Shown here: one piece after another, positions 1 through 7,444 of the stretch
Position numbering within the stretch: position 1 is the stretch's first letter
Layout of the letters: each line of letters opens with the position of its first letter
Assembly (NCBI GenBank): GCA_030066045.1
Contig: JASJCJ010000038.1
Location: 1-37,500, forward strand
Source of the DNA: Calothrix sp. MO_167.B12
GTDB lineage: Bacteria > Cyanobacteriota > Cyanobacteriia > Cyanobacteriales > Nostocaceae
Reading direction: 5' to 3'
DNA: 37,500 bases
Translations under genes and position numbers: made by a program
Notes under the pieces: generated by a model
The model's input: the letters and a program-made list of their open reading frames with translations, nothing else
The model's database searches: none
Told to the model about the DNA's origin: nothing

Positions 1-33
1 GTTCAAAAAATTAGAAACAATAGGGCTAAAACT

Positions 34-61
34 GTTGCCTGTTGCCTGTTGCCTGTTCCCT
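34..61. repeat. Heptanucleotide STRR (GTTGCCT)n
   Basis: Three perfect tandem GTTGCCT units followed by one degenerate unit (GTTCCCT). It lies in the noncoding stretch before the bilin lyase gene. It is one of at least six different heptad families in this window. Confidence 0.85.
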
Positions 62-246
62 ACCCTCACCCAAAGACTTTTTGCTGCAAGCCCTAAATAT
101 TTGGGATGCTGCCTGCTGAGATGCATCAGGGCTTTGATATAGCGCTACGCGCAAGTCATGCATTCAAAAGTCACGCATTGGACTGCTTATGGGTTTGCTG
201 CCCTCAAGGATGTCCTAACCTAATTTTGTAGTGCTATACAGGAAAT

Positions 247-807
247 TTAATTTGATGCTGATTGGTTTGCCTGGGCAGTTTTTGCACTCGCAGGTGCAGC
301 GCCCATACGAATTTCAGAAGTGAAGGAAGTAGCACTGAAACCGCCAGAGTGTTTTGTGATGCTCACCCGCATACGTAGATTGGGACTAGCAAACCATAAT
401 CGTTCTTCAGAATACATATTTTCTGATTCAATACTCAGGGTTAGAGCCTCATCTTCTCCTATTTTATAGCGACCGGGTGAGGGTTTGCCGTTATCGGGGA
501 TTTGATGCAGAAACAGCCCTTCCTGGGGATTGTCACTATTGGGTATTAAAACTACCACTGTGGAACCAGTATTTTTTTGATTCAGCCTGGTGATATCGTT
601 CCAGTTAAACTTGGCAGCGCAAGCAGCCTTTTTTGGGTCAGTTTGATAATACTCGCAAACCTTAATCACTTCTGGATGATTTGTGGGTAAGCTCTCAATA
701 ATAATTTCTGACTTCCCTTCTCCTGATGTTTTACCTACCAAATCTTTATTGGTACGATGGGCAAACCATTTACCAGCACTTAATTCAAAAAATTCTTCAA
801 TATTCAT
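247..807 (-). CDS. CpcS/CpeS-family phycobiliprotein lyase
   Basis: 186 residues, about the family's usual length. Members are lipocalin-like lyases that attach phycocyanobilin (or another bilin) to a cysteine of phycobiliprotein subunits during phycobilisome assembly in the cytoplasm. The start MNIEEFFELSAGKWF and the later MYSEERLWFASPNLRMR block (about residues 131-147), followed by FTSEIRM, are hallmark segments of the CpeS/CpcS group. The ATG at 807 directly precedes the conserved start. The C-terminus has a low-complexity Ala/Ser/Gln tail. A HEAT-repeat gene of phycobilisome type lies upstream on the same strand, separated by a heptad repeat. Whether it is CpcS, CpcU or CpeS cannot be settled from sequence, so no symbol is given. 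Confidence 0.88.
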   Translation of the reverse strand: MNIEEFFELSAGKWFAHRTNKDLVGKTSGEGKSEIIIESLPTNHPEVIKVCEYYQTDPKKAACAAKFNWNDITRLNQKNTGSTVVVLIPNSDNPQEGLFLHQIPDNGKPSPGRYKIGEDEALTLSIESENMYSEERLWFASPNLRMRVSITKHSGGFSATSFTSEIRMGAAPASAKTAQANQSASN

Positions 808-868
808 CTATACAAATTATTGGGCACTAACTAATTATGCAAATCCCATTTATAAGTTACCAGGAATA

Positions 869-967
869 GGGAGGAGTGAGGGAGGGAAGGAGTGAGGGAG
901 TGAAGGAGGGAAGGAGGGAAGGAGGGAAGGAGTGATGGAGTGAGGGAGTGAGGGAGTGATGGAGTGA
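869..967. repeat. Heptanucleotide STRR, GGAGTGA/GGAGGGA family
   Basis: About 14 tandem seven-base units alternating GGAGTGA, GGAGGGA and close variants. The array ends about 10 bases from the stop codon of the HEAT-repeat gene and lies between that gene and the bilin lyase. Related arrays occur near 1925-2030, 4013-4097 and 10606-10705. Confidence 0.92.
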
Positions 968-977
968 TTTGGGTTGA

Positions 978-1649
978 TTAATCTGGTGTGGCTAATCTAG
1001 ATAGGGAAATTCTGGCAGCTTCAGCAACATTGTGATTGCTATCTTTCTCTAGGTATTTTAAAGCGGGGATGGTTTTGGGACTGGGAAGATTGCCTAATGC
1101 TTCTGCTAAACGCTGACGTACCAACCAATCATCGGATTGGACAAAACGAAGGATATGCTCCACTGCGTCAATATCTTTAATTTCTCCCAAAGCTGCGATC
1201 GCTGCTTGTTGAATTACTACTTCTTTACTATCCAAAGCTTGAATCAGCACATTATGGGCACGGATATCTTGTAAATTACCCAATGATACCGCCGCACTGA
1301 AGCGAATTAACCAGTTGGTATCTTCATAAAACAGTCGGGATAGGGGTTCAAAAGCTCGAATATCCCCTAAATAGCCTAATGCTCCCACAGCATCGGCACG
1401 TACATTATAATCTGGTTCTGATTCCAGAATTTGAATCAGTAAATCATAGGATTCTGGGGTTGGCTTTAACCCTAGGGCAAATGCTGCCATTGCTCGTACT
1501 TGTAGGGATTCATCATCCAATACCTTCTTAATTAAAGGTAAAGCGTCCTCTGGAGGTACGTCACGAAGATTTGCTAAGGCTACCATGCGATCGCCTAATT
1601 TTGGACTTTCTAACTGGGCGGAAATTTCCTTTAAGCTCAAAGATGACAT
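978..1649 (-). CDS. HEAT-repeat protein, phycobilisome-associated type
   Basis: 223 residues made almost entirely of consecutive HEAT/PBS-lyase-like helical repeats of about 30 residues. Recurring signatures include VRAMAAFALG, VRADAVGALG, IRFSAAVSLG, IQQAAIAALG and VRQRLAEALG. In cyanobacteria this architecture occurs in the CpcE/CpcF bilin lyases and in the NblB family of phycobilisome-degradation factors. No signal peptide or membrane segment is visible, so it should be cytoplasmic. The ATG at 1649 opens directly onto the repeat region. The adjacent lyase gene on the same strand supports a role in phycobilisome assembly or turnover. The length suits an NblB-like or CpcF-like protein, but the exact family member is not identifiable here. 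Confidence 0.8.
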   Translation of the reverse strand: MSSLSLKEISAQLESPKLGDRMVALANLRDVPPEDALPLIKKVLDDESLQVRAMAAFALGLKPTPESYDLLIQILESEPDYNVRADAVGALGYLGDIRAFEPLSRLFYEDTNWLIRFSAAVSLGNLQDIRAHNVLIQALDSKEVVIQQAAIAALGEIKDIDAVEHILRFVQSDDWLVRQRLAEALGNLPSPKTIPALKYLEKDSNHNVAEAARISLSRLATPD

Positions 1650-1678
1650 CTAGTTTCCAGGGCTGTTTTATAGCAAAA

Positions 1679-1709
1679 GGCAGGAGGCAGAAGGCAGAAG
1701 GCTGGAGGC
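1679..1709. repeat. Heptanucleotide STRR (GGCAGAA)n
   Basis: About four tandem units of GGCAGGA/GGCAGAA/GGCTGGA just upstream of the HEAT-repeat gene. A different heptad from the GGAGTGA family. Confidence 0.75.
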
Positions 1710-1877
1710 TTAATTATGATTAATATTCCCTTAATTTCAGTCATTCAATATGTCCTAACCTTTCTGGCCCATGCCGTACTTTATATATTAAAGATAATTA
1801 TGAATTATTTCTGCTTTCCTTGGCACAGCGCAGTTAATTTGACTCTACATGCCAAAAGATTGTGAATGCCTTGCCCT

Positions 1878-1919
1878 GGGCGAGGAAATCCGGGCGAGGA
1901 AACCCGGGCGGGGAAACCC
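1878..1919. repeat. Three 14-bp tandem repeats
   Basis: Three consecutive 14-base units, GGGCGAGGAAATCC, GGGCGAGGAAACCC and GGGCGGGGAAACCC, GC-rich against an AT-rich background. They abut the inverted STRR array at about 1925-2030. The 14-bp period is two heptads. Confidence 0.85.
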
Positions 1920-1924
1920 CGCCC

Positions 1925-2030
1925 CTACTCCCTCACTCCTTCCCTCCTACTCTACGAGAAGCCACTTCGTGTCTACACTCCTTCCCTCCATAACTCCCTC
2001 ACTCCCTCACTCCATAACTCCTTCCCTCCT
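1925..2030. repeat. GGAGTGA-family STRR with composite insert (minus orientation)
   Basis: On the minus strand this is an array of GGAGTGA, GGAGGGA and GGAGTTA heptads. It is interrupted at 1950-1978 by a non-heptad insert containing GACACGAAGTGGCTTCTC. The same insert, in the same repeat context, occurs at 4051-4080 on the plus strand. The array runs into the 3' end of the sugar symporter gene and supplies its stop codon. Confidence 0.9.
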
Positions 2031-3443
2031 CTGCTTCAACTTGAGCAAAATTTCCGCGTGCATCTCCCGGGTGATGGGGTAAAAATAGTTCAAAAACAAG
2101 CCAATAATTAAACAAATTGTGGGCAAAGGTGCGATCGCCATCCGGATAGCCATCAGGGCTGATTCTGGTTGTACTGGTAGCTCAGTTTGTCCCGGTATCG
2201 CCTCGCGAAAGCCGGAAGTTTCTAATGCTATTCCGACTAAAAATAACCCCAAGGCTAAACCGAATTTTTGCAGCAATACCATGAAACCATAAAAAATTCC
2301 TTCACGGCGCTGTCCAGTTTGCAGCTCGTCTAGCTCAATCACATCCGGTATCATAGACCAAGGAACCAGATAAGCCACAGACACCCCACAACCAGCCATT
2401 ACAGCCATTACATACATTAATACCATTTGATTTGGCTGTAAGAAAAATAACCCAATTTGGGCAATAATCCATAAAATCATGCCCATAAAATAGACGATTT
2501 TTTTCCCCATGCGCTGACTCAAATTACTCCAGACAAACAGCATGAGTAGGGCAGTTCCTTGGACACAAATTAATACCGTGGGTACATCTGATTCCTTCAA
2601 CTGCATACAGTTAACAACATAGTAAGGAATAATACTCGCCGTTACTTGTACTGCTAACCAAGAGAAAAGATAAATACCAATGACGAATAAAAATGGTCGG
2701 TTAGAGAAGGCAATTTTTAACTGTTCCGGGACTGGTATGGATTCTGGCTCCTCCACTTGGGAGCGTTTTGCTTCAAAAGCCAAAATGCGATCGCGGATTC
2801 CCCAAATACACCAATATAGGGATAATACGGCTATAACTCCACAGATTCCAGCTAAAACTACATACTGTTGTTGGCGGTTAGCAATACTATCAAAAATTAC
2901 CTTTGCCAAAATCAGCGAGAGAATACTTCCACCAATGGAAAAAGCGAAGCGAAAACTATTGAGTTGGGTACGCTCGTCATAATCCTGAGTTAGTTCTGGA
3001 GTCATTGCCGTATATGGCAAATTGACCACGGTGTAAAATACCTGAGAAATTGTCCCAATTGCGACATAATACCAAAACAAGCCCCCAGCCTTGAGATTTG
3101 GGGGTACTATCCATAGCAAGAAAAAGAAAATGCCAAAAGGGACTGCACCATAAAACATCCAAGGAAGACGACGACCCCACCGAGATTTGGTTTTATCAGT
3201 TAGTACCCCCACAATGGGGTCATTCACCGCATCCCAAATTTTCCCAATCAGCAATACACTACCTGCTAAACCTGCTGAAATCCCAGCCACATTAGTCAGG
3301 AACACCAAGGTAAAAAAGATGGAGATATTGCCAGTAATTGCCGGACCTAAATCCCCCGCACCATAAGCTAATTTGGTGGTGAAATTCAGTTTTTTACTTT
3401 TACCAAAGTCTTGATAATTGCCATCAGAGGCAGAACCACTCAT
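2007..3443 (-). CDS. GPH-family (MelB-like) MFS sugar:cation symporter
   Basis: 478 residues with about 12 hydrophobic segments, the expected size for the glycoside-pentoside-hexuronide:cation symporter family within the MFS. These inner-membrane carriers couple sugar uptake to H+ or Na+. The N-terminal block KLAYGAGDLG and the loop motif WDAVNDPIVGVLTDKTKSRW followed by GRRLPWM (about residues 70-95) are family signatures. The substrate is not evident. The ATG at 3443 precedes a short polar N-terminus. The last residues EGVME plus the TGA stop lie inside a heptanucleotide STRR, so the original C-terminus may have been altered. It diverges from the phosphoribosyltransferase gene across 60 bases. 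Confidence 0.88.
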   Translation of the reverse strand: MSGSASDGNYQDFGKSKKLNFTTKLAYGAGDLGPAITGNISIFFTLVFLTNVAGISAGLAGSVLLIGKIWDAVNDPIVGVLTDKTKSRWGRRLPWMFYGAVPFGIFFFLLWIVPPNLKAGGLFWYYVAIGTISQVFYTVVNLPYTAMTPELTQDYDERTQLNSFRFAFSIGGSILSLILAKVIFDSIANRQQQYVVLAGICGVIAVLSLYWCIWGIRDRILAFEAKRSQVEEPESIPVPEQLKIAFSNRPFLFVIGIYLFSWLAVQVTASIIPYYVVNCMQLKESDVPTVLICVQGTALLMLFVWSNLSQRMGKKIVYFMGMILWIIAQIGLFFLQPNQMVLMYVMAVMAGCGVSVAYLVPWSMIPDVIELDELQTGQRREGIFYGFMVLLQKFGLALGLFLVGIALETSGFREAIPGQTELPVQPESALMAIRMAIAPLPTICLIIGLFLNYFYPITREMHAEILLKLKQRREGVME

Positions 3444-3503
3444 AATTATTTGCGCCCATCATATTAAAATAAAAAGCTTGCCATCCTGTCTTAGCCATAG
3501 ATT

Positions 3504-4037
3504 ATGTCCCTTATGCTAGACCTTAAAATTTCTTGGTCAGATTATCGCCAAAAAATTGAACAACTGGCAGTTCAGATTTATCAATCTGGCTGGGAATTTA
3601 ACCAAATTGTTTGCCTTGCTAGGGGGGGACTACGGGTAGGAGATATGCTTTCCCGTATATACAATCAACCGTTAGCAATTTTAGCAACATCATCTTACAG
3701 TGGTGCAGGCAAGCAAGAAAGGGGGAAGTTAAAATTTGCCCGTCACTTAACCATGACCGCAGAGTGTTTAGGTTCGCGGATTCTGCTGGTGGATGACTTG
3801 GTAGATTCTGGGGTGACACTCAAGGAAACTATTCCTTGGCTGCACCAATATAGTCATACTCCCATTGCAGAAATTCGTACCGCTGTCATTTGGTATAAAG
3901 CCTGCTCCGTTTTCGCACCCGATTACCATGTTGATTATCTATCTGATAATCCTTGGATTCATCAACCATTTGAACCATATGAACTCATGCATCCGAAGGA
4001 GCTGTCAGCTAAGTTGAAGGAGGGAGTGATGGAGTGA
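3504..4037 (+). CDS. Phosphoribosyltransferase-domain protein
   Basis: 177 residues with a type I phosphoribosyltransferase fold. The PRPP-binding loop ILLVDDLVDSGVT is at about residues 93-105, and CLARGGLRVGDMLS near residues 37-50 is the usual flexible-loop/dimer region. The layout resembles the Gpt/hypoxanthine phosphoribosyltransferase-like group (COG2236), suggesting purine-base salvage, but the base is not identifiable. The ATG at 3504 is used; another in-frame ATG is three codons downstream. The C-terminal EGVME and its TGA are built from STRR heptads, identical to the end of the divergent symporter. The conserved domain seems complete, so the tail probably does no harm. Confidence 0.8.
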   Translation: MSLMLDLKISWSDYRQKIEQLAVQIYQSGWEFNQIVCLARGGLRVGDMLSRIYNQPLAILATSSYSGAGKQERGKLKFARHLTMTAECLGSRILLVDDLVDSGVTLKETIPWLHQYSHTPIAEIRTAVIWYKACSVFAPDYHVDYLSDNPWIHQPFEPYELMHPKELSAKLKEGVME

Positions 4038-4097
4038 AGGAGTGAAGGAGTGTAGACACGAAGTGGCTTCTCGTAGAGTAGGAGTGAGGGAGTGTAG
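4013..4097. repeat. GGAGTGA-family STRR with composite insert (plus orientation)
   Basis: Heptad array (GGAGTGA, GGAGTGA, GGAGTGT) overlapping the last codons and stop of the phosphoribosyltransferase gene. A non-heptad insert at about 4051-4080 contains GACACGAAGTGGCTTCTC and CGTAGAGTAGGAG, after which the heptads resume. The unit matches, in opposite orientation, the copy at 1925-2030. Confidence 0.9.
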
Positions 4098-4098
4098 A

Positions 4099-4122
4099 CA
4101 TTACTTATTACTTATTACTTAC
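4099..4122. repeat. Heptanucleotide STRR (TTACTTA)n
   Basis: About three tandem TTACTTA units, directly next to the left target duplication of the MITE at 4126-4250. The complementary heptad TAAGTAA recurs at 13793-13818. Confidence 0.8.
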
Positions 4123-4125
4123 TTT

Positions 4126-4250
4126 TAGGACTTACGCAACTGGCATATTTTTTCTGTAGGGTGCGTGATAGTGGGAAAATACTTGAACGTAGCAATAAGA
4201 CTTATAACGTCACGCACCAACCACCGATTGTGACAATTGCGTAAGTCCTG
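4126..4250 (+). mobile_element. 125-bp MITE, copy 1
   Basis: Non-autonomous element beginning TAGGACTTACGCAA and ending TTGCGTAAGTCCTG, with 13-bp terminal inverted repeats (4127-4139 and 4237-4249). An inner inverted repeat GGTGCGTGA/TCACGCACC (4160-4168 and 4210-4218) lets the whole element fold into a long hairpin. It is flanked by a perfect 5-bp direct repeat ACTTT (4121-4125 and 4251-4255), which fits a target-site duplication. A second copy, reversed and about 91% identical (11 differences in 125 bases by hand alignment), is at 31209-31333. It contains no ORF, so it would depend on a transposase elsewhere. Confidence 0.9.
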
Positions 4251-4323
4251 ACTTTTTCTGCCTATCCCACACATTTTTTCGTTCACCCATAGATGAGGGA
4301 CTTAAACCCAAGTGATAAAACTG

Positions 4324-4398
4324 GTAACTAACAACTGACAACTGACAACCGACAACTAACAACTAACAACTAACAACTAACAACTAACAACTGACAAC
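4324..4398. repeat. Heptanucleotide STRR (CAACTAA/CAACTGA)n
   Basis: About ten tandem seven-base units, mostly AACTAAC or AACTGAC. The array ends right at the stop codon of the AEC permease gene. The remainder of 4251-4400 shows no gene. Confidence 0.92.
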
Positions 4399-4400
4399 TC

Positions 4401-5318
4401 TTAAAACAGCCACAACCAAATAGGCAAAGTAAATAAAAATGCCAGAGTACCTAGTGCTAATGCTGTCACAGTCAAATCTTTGTCCAGATTAAAAGTTTCG
4501 GCAATTAATAATGTGGAAAAGGCAGGTGGCATCGCCATTTGCAGAACAATTACCTGTATAGTACCAGTAGTTAAACCTAATAATGGTAAGACCATACCTA
4601 AAATTAGAGGAACCAGTAACATTTTGATTCCTACACTCATACCTGCTAGCCGGAAATTATGCCAAGAATTGAGCTGACTCAAGCGCATTCCTATTAATAC
4701 CAAGGATAAACTTAAAGCAGTCCATGCCAATCCATTTAAGCTCAAATCTACGACTTTGGGCAAAGGAACTTGTCGAAGCAGTAACCCAAATCCCAAACTC
4801 CACAAAGCTGGGTTGATGAATATTACTTGCCAAAACCGTTGTTGGGTTTGATGGTTACGACCAAAGTGAGTAGCTAATATTACACCTAATCCATAAGTAG
4901 CAAAGAGGGAACCCAATAAATTGTAAAACAGTGCCCAGGCAAAATATTTTGTACCTGCAACTGTGAGGATGACGGGATAACCAATGTAACCCGTGTTGCC
5001 AACCATTGCTGCCAGGAACATACTACCCCTTGTCTGTCGGGGAGGTGTGGTATTTGTCCAGTAACTTTCCCCCTTAATTAGCAACCAAGCTAAAAATATT
5101 CCCAGCAAAGTTGCCGCATGAGCGATCGCAGGTGCAATCCAAATTGGTCCTGATAGGTCAGTTCTGCGTAAGAAAGATACAATACTTACTGGTACACCTA
5201 CCCAGAAAAGAATCTGCCCCAAACGGGTAGGAGCGATCGCAGGTAGTTTGCGTGCCAAAAAAAATCCTAACAGGACTAATACCAGTAATTTAGCGTACAG
5301 TTCTAGGATATTTGTCAT
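4401..5318 (-). CDS. AEC-family (auxin efflux carrier-like) permease
   Basis: 305 residues, strongly hydrophobic, with about 9-10 predicted membrane helices in two halves separated by a short polar loop near residues 150-160. AEC/BART-superfamily carriers are inner-membrane secondary transporters of small organic anions or malonate-like compounds. The mid-protein block GNTGYIGYPV (about residues 107-116) and the late MAMPPAFSTLLIAETFNLD are typical of the bacterial group. The ATG at 5318 gives a short N-terminus leading straight into the first helix. The substrate is unknown. The 3' end abuts a heptad STRR, and another heptad run lies just upstream of the start. Confidence 0.87.
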   Translation of the reverse strand: MTNILELYAKLLVLVLLGFFLARKLPAIAPTRLGQILFWVGVPVSIVSFLRRTDLSGPIWIAPAIAHAATLLGIFLAWLLIKGESYWTNTTPPRQTRGSMFLAAMVGNTGYIGYPVILTVAGTKYFAWALFYNLLGSLFATYGLGVILATHFGRNHQTQQRFWQVIFINPALWSLGFGLLLRQVPLPKVVDLSLNGLAWTALSLSLVLIGMRLSQLNSWHNFRLAGMSVGIKMLLVPLILGMVLPLLGLTTGTIQVIVLQMAMPPAFSTLLIAETFNLDKDLTVTALALGTLAFLFTLPIWLWLF

Positions 5319-5320
5319 TC

Positions 5321-5352
5321 AATTTTAGATTTTAGATTTTGGATTTTGGATT
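5321..5352. repeat. Heptanucleotide STRR (ATTTTAG/ATTTTGG)n
   Basis: About four tandem units directly upstream of the AEC permease start codon. The complementary heptad (AAAATCT) recurs before potD at 10731-10755. The rest of the gap up to the peptidase gene shows no other recognisable element. Confidence 0.75.
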
Positions 5353-5540
5353 GACCCCATGTCTAATGACATGACCATTTGTTTTCCTCCAGGGATAAAT
5401 CCGGAAGCTTGTATACAGCTTATTTTCCAGTCAAAACTAGACCCAAAAATCCAGATGTGAAATGATACCCATTGTATTGCGTTTATTTTCGTCCAGACTA
5501 CAATCGGTTATGGTTATTACAAAAAAGTAGGAGTGGACCC

Positions 5541-6359
5541 TTGAATAATGCCGAGTTTTCTGGAAAACCACAAAATTCCCTGGCTGCATCCAGTGACGAT
5601 ATTCCAGCAGCTTTACGGGATACTTCTGATGTCACCACATCCCAGGTACGCGTTCGCCCAACCATATTGTTCATGGGAGGTATAGCAGGATTTATTTTTC
5701 TGGCGACAATTAGTGGTTTTTTGTTTGCTCTGACTTCACCAAAAACAAATATTGGCTCTCAATCTGCCCCTACTAACCCTACTAATAGGACTGCGGCGAA
5801 AAAAACCCCATCTGATAATACCAATGGGGTTTTAGGACATTTGCCATATGCAGAGGCTCCAGAATCAGAATTAGTCAGGATTTCCAGGGATGGACGGATC
5901 AGAATGCGGCAAGGTGCGGCGGAAAAGTTTCAGGCAATGGTAAAAGCTGCAAAGGAACAAGGAGTAATTTTGGTTCCCATATCTGGCTTCCGCACCATCA
6001 AAGAGCAGGAAACATTGTTTTTTGGAATTAGTGCTCAACGCAATCAACAACCGACTCAAAGGGCTGCCGTTAGTGCTCCCCCTAAATACAGCGAACATCA
6101 CACTGGCTATGCGGTAGATATTGGTGATGGAGCAGTACCAGCCACTAATCTTAGTACCAATTTTGAAAAGACTAGAGCATTTCAGTGGTTACAAGGAAAT
6201 GCTGCTCGTTATGGGTTTGAGTTATCTTTCCCCAAGGATAATTCCCAGGGTATTAGTTATGAGCCTTGGCATTGGAGATTTGTTGGGGATTCCCAAAGCC
6301 TAGAAACTTTCTATAAGGGCAAAAATATTAAACCTGAACTCGTAGAAAATAATTCATAA
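5541..6359 (+). CDS. M15 (VanY-type) D-alanyl-D-alanine carboxypeptidase family protein
   Basis: 272 residues with one N-terminal membrane segment (about residues 41-64), a Thr/Asn/Lys-rich linker and a C-terminal M15 metallopeptidase domain facing the periplasm. Zinc and catalytic residues are visible: S184-x-H186-x-x-G189-x-A191-x-D193 (SEHHTGYAVD) and H244 in EPWHWRF, with R151 in GFRT. The family trims peptidoglycan stem peptides. No ATG precedes the membrane helix. TTG at 5541 is preferred because AGTAGGAG at 5526-5533 gives a well-placed ribosome-binding site. A longer TTG start at 5472 is possible but has no such site. The gene stands alone between divergent AEC and a small HTH gene. 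Confidence 0.83.
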   Translation: MNNAEFSGKPQNSLAASSDDIPAALRDTSDVTTSQVRVRPTILFMGGIAGFIFLATISGFLFALTSPKTNIGSQSAPTNPTNRTAAKKTPSDNTNGVLGHLPYAEAPESELVRISRDGRIRMRQGAAEKFQAMVKAAKEQGVILVPISGFRTIKEQETLFFGISAQRNQQPTQRAAVSAPPKYSEHHTGYAVDIGDGAVPATNLSTNFEKTRAFQWLQGNAARYGFELSFPKDNSQGISYEPWHWRFVGDSQSLETFYKGKNIKPELVENNS

Positions 6360-6821
6360 TTCATAATTCACGTTTAATGTGAATTAAGTACTGAAACCAT
6401 TGTAATTACGTTGATAATTTCAAAATCATGATTTTGGGCAAGTCTCAAAACCCTTATTGGATAAGAGACGTTTTTAATTCACATCAGGGGTAATTCATAA
6501 TTCATAATTAATTTTTGATAACACTACGTTCTTGGTTTCGGAAATTTACCTTTTCCCCTTTCCTTTTGGGCAAAATATGATGCCTAACCTATAGGATTAC
6601 TATTTGATTTTTGTTGGCGTAGCCTGCGATACGCGGAGCGTCAAGCTTCCGGCTTATCGCGCTTAAAACACATAGGGTGTCCTGCCGACGAGAGTACGGC
6701 GCCATCCGCTAATATGGCGGGCGTGCGGAGCGCTTTTAGCATAACGCACGCTACTGCTTACTGGCTAATTGGCTCATTTGATGAAAAGATGAAATATAGC
6801 GATATATTTTATTGTAGTATC
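6360..6821. other. Intergenic region with short repeats, no gene
   Basis: An AATTCAT-rich run follows the peptidase stop and recurs near 6490-6510. A 10-bp inverted repeat ATGTGAATTA/TAATTCACAT (6377-6386 and 6475-6484) encloses about 88 bases containing a GTCTC/GAGAC hairpin. From about 6615 to 6760 the DNA turns GC-rich with short palindromic motifs such as GATACGCGGAGCGTC, as in the block at 24.1-24.5 kb. The apparent coding extension to an ATG at 6714 reads through this repeat and is not trusted. Confidence 0.55.
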
Positions 6822-7271
6822 ATGAATAAAATTGTCGGCACGACAGAAGCTGCATTTTTATTAAATATTTCCATCTCTAGAGTCAAAGTTTTGCTGCAGC
6901 AACAAAGGATTAAAGGAGCAAAAAAAGCAGGTAGAGTCTGGAAAATTCCCTTAATTAAAGGAATACCTCAAGTGCAAGAGCGTCATCGGGGTCTCAAGGG
7001 CACTTGGAGAAGAAAGCGTTGCCACAAAACAACTAAGATTCAGGTCAATAAACACCAAATCAACCACAACCGCAAGCACAAAACTCTGGAACCAGTAATT
7101 ACCGTTAGACAGGGCAATCGAAAAACCTATTGCCATATAGCCCAGATAAACGGTTCATGTCGAATAGTGTATCAACCAGATAATCCCTTATCCTGTGGGG
7201 CAGTAGTCTGGATAGAGGTTTTACCCGATACAGTAGTCATTCCACAGTTGTTAACACCAATGGAAGTGTGA
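6822..7271 (+). CDS. Small HTH (excisionase/MerR-like) DNA-binding protein
   Basis: 149 residues from the ATG at 6822. The N-terminus (about residues 5-43: TTEAAFLLNISISRVKVLL, then a short wing with GRVWKIP) matches the helix-turn-helix-17/excisionase type. The middle (about residues 48-90) is very rich in Arg, Lys, His and Gln and could contact nucleic acid. The C-terminal 50 residues look beta-rich (PVITVRQGNRKTYCHIAQI, then VVWIEVLPDTVVIPQL). An upstream in-frame ATG at 6714 lies in a GC-rich repeat and would add a sequence unlike the rest. The protein is not identified beyond the HTH domain; function and targets are unknown. It faces the PBP2 gene tail to tail. Confidence 0.6.
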   Translation: MNKIVGTTEAAFLLNISISRVKVLLQQQRIKGAKKAGRVWKIPLIKGIPQVQERHRGLKGTWRRKRCHKTTKIQVNKHQINHNRKHKTLEPVITVRQGNRKTYCHIAQINGSCRIVYQPDNPLSCGAVVWIEVLPDTVVIPQLLTPMEV

Positions 7272-7298
7272 ATCTTCTAATCATCATTGCAAGTTGTC

Positions 7299-7325
7299 TT
7301 TTTGTTAGCTCTTGTAGAGCAAAAA
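7299..7325. terminator. Possible bidirectional terminator between convergent genes
   Basis: A T5 run, a stem GCTCT-TGT-AGAGC and an A5 run lie between the convergent HTH and PBP2 genes. The T and A tracts would give a U-run on either strand. The stem is only five base pairs, so the call is weak. Confidence 0.35.
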
Positions 7326-7444
7326 CCTCTTCTGAAGATACAAGGTTGGGTTGAACGAAACCAAACCTAACCAATTAAGCGATCGCTTGACAATTAAGAC
7401 AGTCGCTACAAGTACTACTATTTTTCTCTATCTAGTCCCGTCGT

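Noticed and set aside
869-967. CRISPR-like array
   Set aside because: Units are seven bases with no spacers; these are STRRs. No cas genes occur in the window.
1849-2111. Two overlapping plus-strand ORFs
   Set aside because: They translate the 14-bp repeats and the complement of heptad arrays (Pro/Ser/Leu runs).
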